Of a DNA stretch of 64,000 nucleotides, positions 24,010 to 37,446 are shown piece after piece. This DNA comes from Epiperipatus broadwayi. Its lineage: Eukaryota; Onychophora; Udeonychophora; Euonychophora; Peripatidae. The DNA lies in contig JAQFVV010006504.1 of assembly GCA_028023455.1 (NCBI GenBank), positions 744,001 to 808,000 on the forward strand. The letters run 5' to 3'. Each line of letters opens with the position of its first letter. Position 1 is the stretch's first letter. A model generated the notes under the pieces. That model saw only the letters and a program-made list of their open reading frames with translations. It was not told the DNA's origin and did no database searches. A program made the position numbers and the translations under genes.

Positions 24010-26340
24010 CACCAAGAGCAAATAAATTTTAAAGTGTAAAAGAGAGTAAATAATTAAATAGATCAAAAGGAAATGTTTAGCTGAATAAAGTAAATCATTC
24101 AGTGAATTTTAAAAAAAATGGATTCAAAGTAGATTAAACCCTATAATCGTTTTTATTTCATTTTTGGTGAGGAGGTATGTAGCAGAATATTATGGTGCAT
24201 GGATTTAAATCCTGTAATTTTCACCTCATTAAAAAAGTTTCCTTTAATAAAAAAAAAAAAACTTTAAATCATATTTCTCTTAAATTATATTTTCATTGTT
24301 TAAAATTATATATTTTAAAATATATTAAAGCTCTGTATACCTGTGTAGTAATAGTAATAGTAGTAGTAATAGTAGTAGTAGTTGTAGTATTTGATGTAGG
24401 AGTAATATTATAAATATTACTAGTAGTAGTATCTATTTCAAATACAATTTGGCAAGCATGACAAATGTACTCAATAAAATCACTAAAGGATTGAATAAAG
24501 TCCTGAAGTTTAAAATTTGAAGATTATTAAATTATTATTTTGTAGTTATAACAAAATAAAAAAAATGTTTTTTTTCTCAGGGTTTCATATGAGGTTTGAA
24601 CACAGAAAATAAAAAAAAATTGAACTAAGAAAAACGAACTAAGAGTTAGAGATTTTTCTTTTCTGTTTGAGTCATTTTCTCTATCACTGTACTAAGTCAT
24701 GGACCTATGTAGGTATACATACTGCACCAGTAATTTCTTCACTTCTTTTGATCATCTAGGGTGCCACTAGGTCATGACCTAGAAAATATAATTTATGATA
24801 ATCAAGAGTTGATGATGATGAATGTGACTGGCTTGACACAAGGAGAAAAAAAGATCTTTAAGTTTGTTCAGACAATTAAGAAAAGAACACAAAGACAAAT
24901 GTTAGCCAAAATACATGTAAATAATTTTAAAGTTTATTAAACTCAAAAGAAAATAAATACCAAGTAAACAAAATATAAAAGTGTGACCTAGATTCTTCTA
25001 GCATATTTATCAGAGTATACAAAAGAATTAAAAACATTAAATACCCTGGCAGATAAGTTTGGCTTCTCACCTATGATTTAAAGACAGATTTATACTATCT
25101 TCCTGTCAGCCATTTATAAAAACAAATTCTAGTTTCCCTATTTATAGATTTCAAAACAAAAGTTCCTAGGGAGTACAATGAAACAGTACAGGTGAGCTTT
25201 CTTTGGCCCAGAATAAAGCATTGGGACAAAAAATGTCATATGTCTACAGAAAAGCTCATGATTAACCATGTTCAAGGTTTTCCACGATTGACCTCAATGC
25301 AAAAAAGGAAAATATAACAAGATTATGATTTTACATAATCTTAAAGAGAAAAAAACAAATCTTTGATCTAGGAAAAGCAGAACACTATACTTGATAAACT
25401 GCCAGCCAAAAGATTTGTGGTCTGCAGGAAGTGCAAACTAAACTTATTCAAATTAATTACCATATAACAAAGAGGGACAGGTGAATTAAAAGAAAATTAC
25501 TAATATCTTCCCAAGTATTTATCAAGGTTAGCAATATAAAAAAAAGAATACAAAGCACATCAAATATAAACTTCCAATACACTCTCAGATAAATAAATTA
25601 AAAATAAGAAATCTTAAAACTAAGATCCCAATACATCTTTTAACTAATAAGTAAATACAGAAAATAATTAAAATATTGAAGGAATATTCAAAACTTCTAA
25701 TAAATATTGGATTATTTTATTATTAAGCTGAGACTTTATATCTCAAGGCATAAGGTTAGGTCTGGCTGGTATCTTTCAGCAGTGCATGCAGTTTATGTTA
25801 CTTTAATGTTTTGGTGAAGATTTTGGTTTCCATTAGATGTTCAGGAGTCTGGAGACAAGCACAGGATCAGTTCTTGTTTAAGATTTTATGATATGATATT
25901 TGAGGAACAATTCAGGATCCAGGGTTCTTTGGGTTGGTTTAGCATGGCATATTGTAAATAAGATTCATCATAGCATGTAGTTTTGGCATTTTTTAGAGAT
26001 GATTCTATTTAGCAAATGAAAATCAGTAATATAATTTCAGCAGAATTTCTTAATAGCAGACAGCAAAAGGTAATATTCTCAATGGGTGCACCCAGACATG
26101 GACAGCATTCTTGATAATTTAAGGTAGCATGGCAATTTGAATACATATTACTATTAGTGTACTAAAAAATAAATCAATAATAAACATGCAGAATAAAAGG
26201 ATTCTTCCCCAAGCATTAGAACAATCATTTTTATTTTATTCACTCATTTGTTTTTTAGATATAATTTCTGTTTCAGTCCAACATGTAAAAAACTGCAATC
26301 ATATTTCTACAACAAAAAAATAAAATTAAAATTAGAGATC
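24010..26340. other. AT-rich stretch with a TAG-rich tract
   Basis: A (TAG/TAA)n tract lies at about 24,342-24,432 and explains the Val-rich frame ending at 24413. The rest shows no gene, palindrome or clear repeat. Confidence 0.5.
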
Positions 26341-26354
26341 AAATCTGACACTGC

Positions 26355-26355
<1 letters not shown>

Positions 26356-26434
<79 letters not shown>

Positions 26435-26535
26435 GGATAGATGGATAGATGGATGGATGGATGGATGGATGGATGGATGGATGGATGGATGGATGGATGG
26501 ATGGATGGATGGATGGATGGATGGATGGATGGATG

Positions 26536-26566
<31 letters not shown>

Positions 26567-26567
26567 G
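26356..26567. repeat. GATA / GGAT compound tetranucleotide array
   Basis: GATA iterations, then GGAT iterations (about 26,448-26,537), then GATA again, 212 bp in all. The GATA-to-GGAT switch in the middle of the array is a single-base variant of the repeat unit that has expanded on its own. Confidence 0.97.
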
Positions 26568-26569
26568 CA

Positions 26570-27915
26570 GCCACATGGAGCTTAATAACTACTATACCAA
26601 TGGCACCACAGTTCATTAAAATTGAGATACTATCATTGCTTTTACTCCACATAGTTTAACCATATAGTTAACTCTTTTAAAAATTAATATATAATAACTC
26701 AGTGAAATATTTTTAATTCATAAAACCATTTTAAATCTAGAAACACATTTTATATCCCAGTTAATGCTCCACCACTGCATTTAATTTTTTTGGGATCTTT
26801 AATAAAAATAAATATTTATATGGATACAGATATATACTAATTATGATGTAACATGTGTATATGTGTAATAGTTACTGTATAACTAAACTAATATAAGCTA
26901 TGTAACAAATTAACTTCATCAGTAAATATTATGTTAAAAGTATATATATATATACACGATTTTTTGCAGGAGCATTTATAAAATGTTTCAAAATAAATTA
27001 CTTAAAATTTTATTTACTTCCTGAAAAGTTTCACTGCTATTATTAAATTTTATGTTGTTATATATATATCATTCTTGAAAAATACATAAACTTGTCCCTT
27101 TTTATTAGTTTTTGAATATTTTAAAACAAATAATTTCATTCTCATTATTCATATTCCATGCCATGTGAATAGAATATTCTAAATCTGAATAAATTGCTAT
27201 AAAATATTAATTAAATTAATCAAAGTATTTATAGAATTATTAAACAAAATCAATAGTTTGTTATTGCCGTTCTTACATATTTAGTTTATAGAAAATATTC
27301 ATTGTTTACAAAGTTTTATTTAAATAATGCAAATTAATAGTTTAACTCTTTTTCAACTAAAGCTTATTAGGATTATATATTTGAAGAAACATTAAAATTA
27401 CCTTTAATTTATTATAGATAATATGTAATTATTTTTTATTAACCTTAAATTCACATCGTTTATTAAAAATCTTGGAACCAAGTACGTATAATGAATCGCA
27501 TGGTTATCATCACAATGAGTGTGTACTCTTTACAGTGCGAGCATATATATAGTTACAGTTAAAAAACAAAAAGAAATGAGCCAAGACACAAGTATAAATA
27601 TTTAAAGTAAAAAAAGAATGACTTTAATATTAATTGGCTGAATACTAATATATTTGAAATACTGTAAATTATATAGAACTGAATTTAAAAATCTATCTAA
27701 TGCAAATGGTTTTATTTCTGATTTTTATAAAAATCTAAATTTTTAATGTAACCAATATATATATATTTTTAAACAGGGGATTGTATTTATTTTAATGAAC
27801 ATATAATTATAAAAGATATTTTTAAAGTGTTTATACTTAGAGAAGATAAAAAAAATAATGAAGCTATTTTTGAACCTAATTTGTTTTTGAAAGAGTGCAA
27901 ACAGATAATTTCAAT
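26570..27915. other. AT-rich stretch, nothing recognised
   Basis: No reading frame, tRNA or clear repeat seen; short TA tracts at about 26,940 and 27,060. Confidence 0.5.
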
Positions 27916-27933
27916 TACAATTACAAATTTACT

Positions 27934-28043
27934 GTCAAGCATTGGTGGTAGGTCGAGAGGTCAGTGACGGCCGCTTTGCAAGCAGTTGTCCGGCTTAGCA
28001 GGTTCGCTTCCCGGCTGATGCTATGACACATGAGAAAAAAAAA
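27934..28043 (+). mobile_element. tRNA-derived SINE, copy 1
   Basis: The head reads 'GTCAAGCATTGGTGG', followed by a tRNA-like body with 'GAGAGGTCAGTGACGG' near the A-box position, 'CTTTGCAAGC' at the anticodon arm and a clear B box 'GGTTCGCTTCCC'. The tail is 'GACACATGAG' plus a poly-A of nine. Flanks are a near-perfect target-site duplication: 'AATTACAAATTTACT' before and 'AATTACACATTTACT' after. The B box and TSD make Pol III-derived LINE-assisted retroposition the natural reading. The anticodon arm suggests an Ala or Cys tRNA ancestor; I cannot decide. Confidence 0.85.
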
Positions 28044-28044
28044 T

Positions 28045-31000
28045 TACACATTTACTTTTATTAATTAAGACTGAAAATATTCAATTCAAATTAATTTTCT
28101 TATTTATTAATCTGTGTATTAGTATAATTCTAAATATTGGGATGAGTTTAACTAAAAGTTTGACAGAATCAATAATAAATACTGTTATTTGCAGTATCAA
28201 TGCTGATTAAGTTTGAAGTGGCCAGAGAACCAGCTACAGTAGGACTCTCTGTGGTGACTGTGAGTCTATGCATGGGCAGCCGTTACTTAAAATATTTGAT
28301 GGTCAGATAATATAAAAGTAAATTTGAAGCTGTAAGAAATTGATTTTCCTGTTCTGGGTAACAAATCTATATCTAGACAGCAATCTTTTATAAATATGAG
28401 AAAATTAACAAATCTGAATTCACTAACATACATGATTTCCATACATAAAGTCCACTATACATCTGTAGTAGAAATACAAGTAAAAGAAAACATAGTTAAA
28501 ATCCATTAAATACTCATACTGTCTATATATAAAATTTATTTTTCATATTATTAAGCATCTGTTCAGCAGAACCTTTATAATCTAAAAAACTAACTCTGAT
28601 CATAATAAAATCATATATGTGCATGTAGATTCTATGTAATTTTCATTACAATAATGTAAATATTGCTGAGATATTAGTGATTAACTTTAAAGTTCACATT
28701 CTTTATCTATATATGTGTGAGTACATTCTATTGTTCCTGACAAAGCTATGAAGAAGATCATGATTTGTAATTGGCTAATGCTTTATATTAATTTTCCCTG
28801 CAACTAAATGCTACAAAAAAGGATTTTCAGTAATTGTTAATGACTAAGATACAATATTTTTCTGTAAAAGACATTATTAAAACTATATCACTAGGAATGA
28901 GAGTCTGTCTTTGAAAACATTTATTTTTTAAAAGACTGCTCTTAGAAAGTACATAAAAAAAACTTTACAAAAACTGGAAATTACCACAGAAATAGTCATT
29001 AGATATTAAAAACAAGTCATTTTTTGTGAAAACTGTAAGAGAAATATTTTAATAACAATTAATAATTTATTACCTTTTAGAATTTTTTTGTTTCTTTGAT
29101 AATAACTAATTCTAAATATATTATTTTTAGTAACATAAAATTCTAATATCTAATATTTTGTTCTTTTAATTTTTTTGAATAGATATCATGAAGCCAATAA
29201 TGTCATTTTCATTTGTTATCAGTAAGACCTTCAGTTAGATACTTATTTTCACAATTTTGAAATATTAATTTTTTATGTTTTAAAATTTTAATTATTAGAA
29301 GGCTTAAATATTTATAATATAGATTATAAATGAAAGTTATAATATATGTAAAAGAAATTAATTGCACAAAAAAACTCAAACATGGTGTTGTAGTAAAAAT
29401 ATTCATTGCTAGAGTCTACTCAAACATTTAGAAGTTGGGTTGACAATGAAAGTTAAAGTAAATGTAAAATAAAGAGTTAACCTTTTATATTATATTGTGA
29501 ACAAAACACAAATGCTTGAAATGTGGAAAATTTTACTTTTCAATTATATGAGCATTTAAAAAACACTTATCTTTATTAGCAAAAATTTAGCATGACAAAA
29601 AATGTAATGGTTATTAATATCATAACAGCTGGTCACTATAAGATTTATAATTAGTTTTTGAATAAGGGCTTAATAAGTTATTTCTGTAATCTAGCATAAT
29701 TCTTATATCAATAATATCAGCATAATAATTTTCATTTTAAAAAAAGCATTAGCACAACAATAAATTGATAGTTGACAATAGTTAAAAACAATGTAATCTT
29801 ACATATGTGATGACATTTACAATGTTAGCAAATCAATATTACAAGTTTCATGTTTCTGTCCACTAATAAAGCTAGTTGTTGGATTAATGACTACCATACA
29901 ATGAGATAAATAGGTCACATTGGAAAAAATCTCAGCAGACAGTTCTCTGCCCTTTTACTTTAGAGATATAATCAATTAATTGACTAATAGATTAACAAGC
30001 TAGTCAGTTAGTTAATTAATTAATTACTAATATGTGATAAGTTATTTTTATAAGATAAATGATGTGATCTTAATGAAATCAATGATTGACAGATTTATGA
30101 CATTATTAATTGATAATTAATATGACCTTATTTAGTTGTCAAGGCATATGTTCTAATAATAGATTTTTAAAAACTGTGAATTTCAAGACATAGCAAATTA
30201 GTATTACATTTAAAATAAATAATTTATTAATAAATTAAAATAATTCAATAATGATAAATTAATTAAACAATTTTTTTTTAAAAAAGTTCTCAAAATTTAA
30301 ATATAATATTGTAGATAATAATAAATTTTTAAACAATAATATTATAGTTTAGATAGTATTAAATTCCAACTTCCTTAAACAATGGACTTTAACAGTAATC
30401 AGTTTCTTTGAATCTTTTCTCTCAGTCAAAGTAGTTATTATACATGCATGCACACACTTGCAATATTTAAAATGTTAATTCGAAATGTCTAACCAAATAG
30501 TAACTAATCATTTGTATCACAAAATACTTAAACAAGTATTCAAATTATTTAAAATGTTTGTTTTAATATAACTTATTTACATCATTTTTTAACTATATCA
30601 TATGTGTAATTGTATTTTAACCTAACAGTGTACTATACACTAATAGGATTATGAAATTTATGGATTTAAGAAATATAAGATTACAAAATTAACTTAACTG
30701 CCATTTTAAATTTAATTAAGCTTCTTTTTGTTTAGACCCATCTAAAGAAATAACATATAACAACAGTTCTATAATTAAATTTTAACTTCTTAAACTATTC
30801 ACTGTATTTCACCTATATGTTGATTTGTTGGAATAGAAATAAGATATAAAAATTCTCTTAATTTTTTTTTATATCCACATTATTTACATATACAGTTCTC
30901 AAAATAAACTTTAAGGTTACAATATTCATAGGAAATCATATATATGTATAAATAAATTGTAGAGTAAATACATTCGTTAAAATGTTATAAATAAATATTT

Positions 31001-33020
31001 TTATAACTTTATCAGTTCTGAATAATTAATACAATCTCAACAATACAAATAAAAATTAATTTTAATTTATAAATTTTTTCATGGTTATTAAATATTATTT
31101 TTATAAGATTGGACAACCATAACTTTTTTGCTATTCACAAGGTGCCTTCTCTTGACCAAATGCATAGTAAAGATTAAAATATTTTAAATGCAATGGCAAC
31201 TAGGGTATCTGAAATATCTCAGGAAAGACAATTATGAATACAGAAATCTCACTAAAGACATTTTTAAATATATCAACCAGAAAACTAACATTCTTCAAGT
31301 TGTGACTTCCAGGTTTAAGGAATAATATTATTGGTCAAACTTTCAATATCATCATTACTGGCTTTATTTTATAGAGAGGATCATAGTACAATATATTGAA
31401 TAGTGTGCCAAAATGTAAAACTAAAATAAGTGCTGTTCACTCAATAGCTTGCAAATTTGGGTAATTATGAATATAACAAAATATTATAACTGAGTATGGC
31501 TAGTTGGCCTGCAAGTGCCTTATGGATTTGGGCAACCACATTCAATAAATAAAATTGTTAACCAAGTGGTTTTATCCACCTATGTACTAAATATTTGTGC
31601 ACTCTAAAATATATTACATAGATAAATAAATATGTTGATTCACAAATGGCTCTATAGTAGTTTAAATTTATATTTACAATGGAGTCATATCATTTATAAG
31701 GTGCCAATAATTCAAATAATGAGTATTCTTGCCTGGCAAAGAAGTTACAATTCAGTAAATGATGACTTATTTGATAATAAAATATAGTATGGGATGTACA
31801 GTAAATTATCTTAATTGTAAAATAAATTGTGTAAGAATTTTTATAATGATTCATGCAATAGGCAAATCAAAAGTCTTAGGTTAATAATTATAATATAAAT
31901 TTATTTAAATAAGCATTGGGCTGGATAAAATAAAGATTATAATTCTAATTTACCAAAAGCAATCTAATATCCTGTCATATATTTTATAATTTTCCTCCTC
32001 TTTTTTGATTGCAACTGATAGATGTGTTATACATTTAAGTTATAAATCATACAATCATAAAGGGGTTAAATATAAACTCTGTAAACAAATTAATAAAAAA
32101 ATATTTTTACTTTTTAAAACATTAAATATATCATATCATATCATTTAAATAATAATGAATGCCCAGTAAGTTATACTAATGGAAATCATTAATAAAAAAT
32201 AATAAATGTTTACAATTAAAATTATCATTATATGTTTTTTAACCATTTCTTTTTTAAAGAAAATGATACTTATCTGATAGTATTACTTTAAAAAGTGTTT
32301 TTTATTAACATCTGTTACCACAGTTTTGTATGTATATGACTTTAGCTGATATTCCATTCTTTAATGATATTTCCTTTGATACCTTTGTTGCTAGCAAAAA
32401 CACAAACATAAGAATCCATAGGCAATTTGAATCATTTGATAATATCCAATTATTATTCCTATTGATATTATAATCCAAGGTAAATTCAATTATCTTAGCT
32501 CTATGTTAATTAGCATATCATATATTATACCTATTTCTTTTTAATCATAAAGATACCAAATAAAAAGGGTGAAGTTCAAGTTCTCTCTCTCTCTAACTTA
32601 TTTTACCCACAATGCATATTTCATTGATATATGTTCCAAATATATTTATAGAAATAAGATAAAAACAAATAACTTTTTAAGCAAAAGAAAGTGTGTGTAT
32701 TCTTGCTAATATCATTTGTGTAGCTATGGTGACACAAAATGCAGTCTTTTTAAACACTGAGATGTGATCATGTGATTCTCTTTCTTTTCATTCTAATAAG
32801 GCATTGTTATCACTTGATAATAAATTTAAACAAAATGTTTCATTTTTTAAATTTAATAAATAAATGGTTCACTTAGTTCAAATTCATTCAAAACAATAAA
32901 TATTTTTATTAACACTTTCCAAGAAAGAACTGCAGATTATCATTCATAGTTTCAAGTTGCTCCAAAACTATCAGCTTTTATGTTGCGATGGTGTTTATAT
33001 GCTTATTTTAAAGCTTAAAA
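28045..33020. other. Long AT-rich stretch, no gene seen
   Basis: Nearly 5 kb with no frame of protein-like composition. The 65-codon minus frame at 29209-29406 is AT-driven. No large inverted or tandem repeat was noticed by eye. Confidence 0.5.
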
Positions 33021-33880
33021 AGTATGATAAGATGCTGCCCGCTCTAGAATTATTTTACAAGTAAAAAATCAATAATATTGATGTAAGAAGCTACAACAAC
33101 AGAAGAAGGCAGACTTTCCTAGATGCTGATTGGTTGGTTCTCATTTCGACTAAAAGAGCACCTGTCAATAATTTTCACCAATTCAACTTCTTTGTTTTGA
33201 TTTTCAAAATGAAAATGAATATTTTAGAGTATTTTTTTATTATTTTTTGTACATATTCTAAATTATTTTGATAAAATATGCTGAAAATATAATTATTTTA
33301 GAAAAATAGTAAAATTTTAGTAAAAAATTATTTACTTTTACACAAGTGTAAATTGAAAAAGAAATCAGCACTAACAACAATTTTGACACTTGTCAACAAT
33401 TTTCATTGCCCCAAGCTCTTTATTTGATTTTCAAACAACAATGAATGTTTTAGAGTATTTTGTTGGTATTTTTTACATATTATAATGTATTTTGATAAAA
33501 TATGCTGAAAATATGAATTATTTTAGAAAAATAGTAAGATTTTAATACAAAATTCTTTACTTTTATACAAACATAAATTGAGAAAGAAATCAATGATGTC
33601 CACAGCACTTTTTAATTTGTTATGAACTTTCTTTTTAGGTCTTCTGCTATTGAATATTTTTATAATTATAAATAGAAATTTATTTTTGAAAAAACTTTCA
33701 TTCACTTTCATAATCCGATAAATTATTAATATACTTTTTACATACGAAACTAAAACAAATATAATATTAAAAGATGAATATATTTTTACAGCTAATTTTG
33801 TAATTGACCAATCAAAAGTTGTAAAACTTTAATTCACTTGGCCAATAAAAAAACTGTTCAGTTAAGAAAACAAATTTTCA
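33020..33880. repeat. Dispersed repeat, copy 1, with an internal tandem duplication
   Basis: Shares its start ('GAATTATTTTACAAGTAAAA', near 33045 and 61293) and several inner words with 61,265-61,935: 'TGATTGG' boxes, 'AATATACTTTTTA' and 'TTGGCCAATnAAA'. Inside copy 1 a segment starting 'TTTGATTTTCAAA' at 33196 recurs at 33423 (period about 227 bp), each followed by 'AAAATATGCTGAAAATAT'. The function is unknown. The repeated TGATTGG (inverted CCAAT) motifs could be promoter-like. Confidence 0.6.
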
Positions 33881-34630
33881 GTGAAAAAGTTAAACAGATT
33901 ACCTTTATTTTTATGTATTTATATACATTTCTATATTGCAAAGAACCTATAGATGACAACATGTATACATCATAATATATCACAATTAAAATTAATTTTA
34001 CAATTAACAAATTAAAGTTTAAAATCAAACTTTAAATTTTATCTAAAGTTAAAACAAGTTTATTTTGAATGTACAGCCATAAAATAAATTACTAAACTTA
34101 TATAAAACCATAGCAGTGTAATACCATACTTGAAAAAATAATAATTATAATTTAGAAATTATTAAAATTTAACAAATAAAAGATTAAAACTAATTTCATA
34201 TTTTACTGAAACTGTTATTTTGTGTTTATTTTAAACAGTAAATAGATTTTTTTTTATTATAAGAAAGTAGGGAAGTTTGTGTGCGACTTCTCCACAATAA
34301 CTTTAAAAAAGGAAAAAACAAAAGAGAAAAAATAGACAAGGTTCTCATTTGACTTCATGATATCAGAGTGGAAAAAAAAGTAAAAATGCTTTAATTTTTT
34401 ATTTGTTAAGTATTAATATTTGTTAAGTTGTAACTGCTTTTTCTCACATATTATGCAGCCATGTTTTCATGTCAGTTTAGTAATTTATTTAGCTGTTGTA
34501 CATTTGATGAGTTCTTTAAAAAACTTTAGACAGAATTTTAATTTTAATGTAAAGCTTTATTTATTAATTTAAAACTAATTTCAATTTTCATATTTATTTG
34601 CTGCCATGTTTTTGTAGTAATTTATTTATT
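33880..34630. other. AT-rich stretch, nothing recognised
   Basis: No gene or strong repeat visible. Confidence 0.45.
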
Positions 34631-34787
34631 CATTTTATATTTGAATACAAGTATGGGCTGCATATACTTATGCTAGATGTAATTAGAGGGGATTTGAAAA
34701 CAGACTTTCAAGGTCCTTTAAGTCATTTACTCCATCTTATATAACCAATACACATGACCACATACATGTGAAAAAGATAATTGATCT

Positions 34788-34829
34788 CCAATATATGTAT
34801 TTCATGATGAACCAGCACTCATCAATTGG
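34788..34829 (-). ncRNA. Hammerhead ribozyme motif, family B, C3 mutated
   Basis: Minus strand: CCAA, UUGAUGA (C3 changed to U), a weakened stem II, GAAA, AUAC/AUAU stem III, A17, UUGG. Stem I pairs over four positions. Loss of C3 should block cleavage. Confidence 0.6.
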
Positions 34830-35250
34830 TCTAGATCATCAACTTCCAAGCATATATATATAATCAGTGCTTGGTTTATAAATATGAAATCTTTACCCTT
34901 TAATGGACAGGTGCCAGTCCTTTCCACTCTCCAACTCTTCAGTCATTCATATCATTCAAAATCTGATGATGAATTCTCAAATCCCTTGTTGATGCCAATA
35001 TTATTGTCATACCCATGTTGTCTTTAAGTCACTCTAACCTCTCACATGTAGTACTTTCATATGACCATTTTAAATACACAGAAGTGGGATAGGCAGAATT
35101 CAGGATGAATATGTAATATTTGAATAGAAGTATAGTGTATATACTTAAGCTAGATATAATTAGAGTGAATTTTACACAGAGTTTCAGTCATTTTTCTCTC
35201 TTATATAACAGATACAAATAACCACATACATGTGAAAAAGATAAATGATC

Positions 35251-35295
35251 TCCAGTATACATATTCCATGCTAAGTCAGCACCCATCCATTGGTT
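35251..35295 (-). ncRNA. Hammerhead ribozyme motif, family B, heavily decayed
   Basis: Aligned by position in the tandem unit: core UGGAUGG in place of CUGAUGA and GGAA in place of GAAA, with the stem II words GUGCU and AGCAU still present. Inactive. Confidence 0.45.
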
Positions 35296-35495
35296 TGGAT
35301 CATTATCTCCCACATACATATATAATCAGTGCTCCATTTATATTAAGATAGGAAATCTTTATACTTTAATTGGAAGGCCTCAATCCTCTCTACTCTCCAA
35401 CTCTTCAGCCCTTAATATCATTGAAAATCTGATGAAGGAATGTTCAAAATCCTTGTTGATGCCAATATTACGATATGGATGGCTGAAGAATTTGA

Positions 35496-35742
35496 GAATA
35501 AAGAGATTGAAAACTTATCCATTAACATATCAAGATTTACTATCTTATTATAAACTAAGCACTGGTTTTATATGTGTGTGGAAGGTGATGGCTCAAACTA
35601 ACTGATGAGTGCTGAATCAGCATGAAATACTTTTATTGGAGATTATTTATCTTTTTCACATGCATGTGGTCATGTGTATCAGTTATATAATATGGAGTAA
35701 ATGACTGAAGGGAATTTGAAAGTCTGTGCTCAATCCCTATAA
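35496..35742 (+). mobile_element. Family B ribozyme element, inverted partial unit
   Basis: Plus-strand partial copy facing the dimer to its left. It contains the complements of family B blocks, such as 'CTTTTTCACATGCATGTGGT' at about 35650, and a hammerhead motif at 35598-35639. With the left dimer it makes an inverted trimer, resembling the arrangement at 37.25-38.03 kb. Confidence 0.65.
35598..35639 (+). ncRNA. Type I hammerhead ribozyme, family B, core intact, weak stem III
   Basis: CUGAUGA (35602-35608), stem II GUGCU/AGCAU closing GAAUC (five pairs, one G-U), GAAA (35624-35627), A635 as the H17 nucleotide, stem I CUAA/UUGG. Stem III, AUAC with UUUU, is poorly paired. Only activity in a dimer seems plausible. 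Confidence 0.65.
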
Positions 35743-35744
35743 TT

Positions 35745-36300
35745 ATTTATTTTATGTTTATTTTTTTTATTCTGATATTATAAGGTGGAATATATTTTTT
35801 TCTCTCTCTCTTTCTCTGTTTTATTGTAAGATGATGTGAAGAAGTGGCACACAACCTTTCCTGCTTTCATATAATAAAAAAAATTTACTATTCAGAAATC
35901 AATGCAAAAAATAGTTCTGTTAAAATATGAAATATGCTTAATTTTTTATTTGGTAAATTTTATTTTTTGTTGAACTATAGTTGTCATTTTTTCCTCAAGC
36001 ATTATGCTGCCATGTTTTCTCATTAGTTTAATGGTTTATTTTTCAGTATAAATTTAATAAGTACATGTACTAACTTTACATAAAATTTACATTTTAATAT
36101 TTATTATGCTGCCAGGATTTTATGTTATTTTAGTAATACATTTTTCCATTATTCAATAAGTATATGTGCTAATTTTAGTGAATGTTGAAGGCGGTTTGAA
36201 AGTTTTATTTGTTACTTGTAAAATTAGTTGAAGTGTAATATCTACTAATTGTAGTAATCGGAACTTTTTTTTTTCAAATTTTATCAAAAATTTGAAATTT
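35745..36300. other. AT-rich stretch, nothing recognised
   Basis: No gene. 'ATTATGC(T/A)GCCATGTTTT' type words occur here and at 34.45 and 34.6 kb, suggesting an older duplication with the sequence left of the family B dimer. Confidence 0.4.
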
Positions 36301-36310
36301 CTTTATGTAG

Positions 36311-36885
36311 ATTCAAATTATTTAAATGGAAGTCAATCTCTGATAATGTGCTATTTCTTAAATATTATAAATCTACATGCACTCTCCCACTGGTAAAAGT
36401 TTAAGAAATTTAAGTGAATCACTTAAGTTTAGAGTGTACATTCTATATACACCAACTCTTAGAGACTATGCTTGGGAATCAGGGCTTGAGTCTATTGTGT
36501 GTCTGATGTTATAATTAAATATTCAATTGTACAAATCTAGTTAACCCATTGCAGGAGAAAGACAGTATCTCATTTTTAACCACCTACCATTAGACAAACA
36601 TGACTTATAAATGTAAACCTATTATTATAAAGTGCTGAAAACTTTGAAATTATTCAAACGGAAGTCAATCTCTGATAATGTGCTATAGTGAATTACTTAA
36701 GTTTAGACTGTATATTCTATATACACCAACTCTTACAGACCATGCTTAAATCAGGGCTTGAACCTATTGTATGTCTGATGTTATAATCAAATATTTAATT
36801 ATACAAATCAATTTAACCCATTGCAGGAGAAAAATAGGGTCTCATTTTTAACCATCTATGATTAGACAACATAACTTATAAATAA
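36311..36885. repeat. Tandem duplication, period about 332 bp, split by a nested insertion
   Basis: 'GGAAGTCAATCTCTGATAAT' occurs at 36328 and 36660. A third copy resumes at about 38034 ('AACTTATAAATGTAAACC' onward, with 'AAAAGTCAATC' at 38091). Copy 2 stops at 'ACTTATAAAT' near 36876, and the same word starts copy 3. So everything from about 36,886 to 38,033 appears to have been inserted inside the array. Confidence 0.7.
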
Positions 36886-36907
36886 TATTTATTAAGGCTA
36901 TAATCTC

Positions 36908-37189
36908 AAGACTATGTACCTGAAAAAACGAGAGTAGGGACCTTTGCAAATCTTTAACACAAGATTTATTTAAAATTCAAGAGCCGCCACTCTTATATTG
37001 ACCTACTTTTTAAATAAATAGGAGAATCTAAAGCATTTTGATTTGAGAGCGTAAGCCTATTAAATACCTCACTGATTAAGTCCACAAATTCTATAACACA
37101 TTAACATTAGCGAAATCTTTTGATTAAATAAATCTAGTGTTAAAGATTTGCAGAGGTCCCTAATGCCGTTTTTTCAGGCACATAGTCTT
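36908..37189. mobile_element. MITE-like element with 64-bp terminal inverted repeats
   Basis: The left inverted repeat 36908-36971 starts 'AAGACTATGTACCTGAAAAA'; the right one, 37126-37189, ends with its complement. A few mismatches are present. The interior of about 155 bp has no coding capacity. I did not find a defined target-site duplication. It lacks a hammerhead core, so it is a different class from its neighbours. Confidence 0.7.
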
Positions 37190-37402
37190 AAATATTACTT
37201 TAAGTAACGAGTATGCGCTTTATAAATATAATTATTATAACTTATAAATAACTGAAACACAGGCTTATTATATATACACCTGTGTCTATATATGTAATAT
37301 ATAGGGTATATGAGCACAGACTTTCACGCAACTCACCACTCTCCAGTCTATCTAATAACATTGATACACTCAAGCACATATATGCTGAAAAGATAAATAA
37401 TC

Positions 37403-37446
37403 ACCACTATACGTATTTCATGCTAAACCATCAATCATCTGTTGGT
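37403..37446 (-). ncRNA. Hammerhead ribozyme motif, family B, U4 mutated
   Basis: Minus strand core reads CAGAUGA (U4 changed to A). GAAA and the palindromic AUAC/GUAU stem III are intact and A17 is present. Loss of U4 should abolish cleavage. Confidence 0.6.

Larger units (their letters stand above)
34636..35495 (-). mobile_element. Family B ribozyme element, head-to-tail dimer
   Basis: Two units with a period of 477 bp: 'ATACTTATGCTAGATGTAAT' at 34664 and its variant at 35141. Shared blocks include 'ACCACATACATGTGAAAAAG', 'CTCTCCAACTCTTCAG', 'AAAATCTGATGA' and 'TTGATGCCAATATTA'. Each unit carries a minus-strand hammerhead motif at the same offset. Both match 37.3-37.65 kb and 49.86-50.19 kb. 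No protein is encoded. Confidence 0.75.

Noticed and set aside
27934-28043. Functional tRNA gene
   Set aside because: The B box and anticodon-like arm are present, but the body does not give a clean cloverleaf with a paired acceptor stem. The A-tail and target-site duplication mark a SINE.
34960-35450. Plus-strand CTGATGA words at 34,965, 35,428 and 50,130 inside family B units
   Set aside because: No GAAA at the right distance and no stem II. The word is conserved in the family but is not a hammerhead core.
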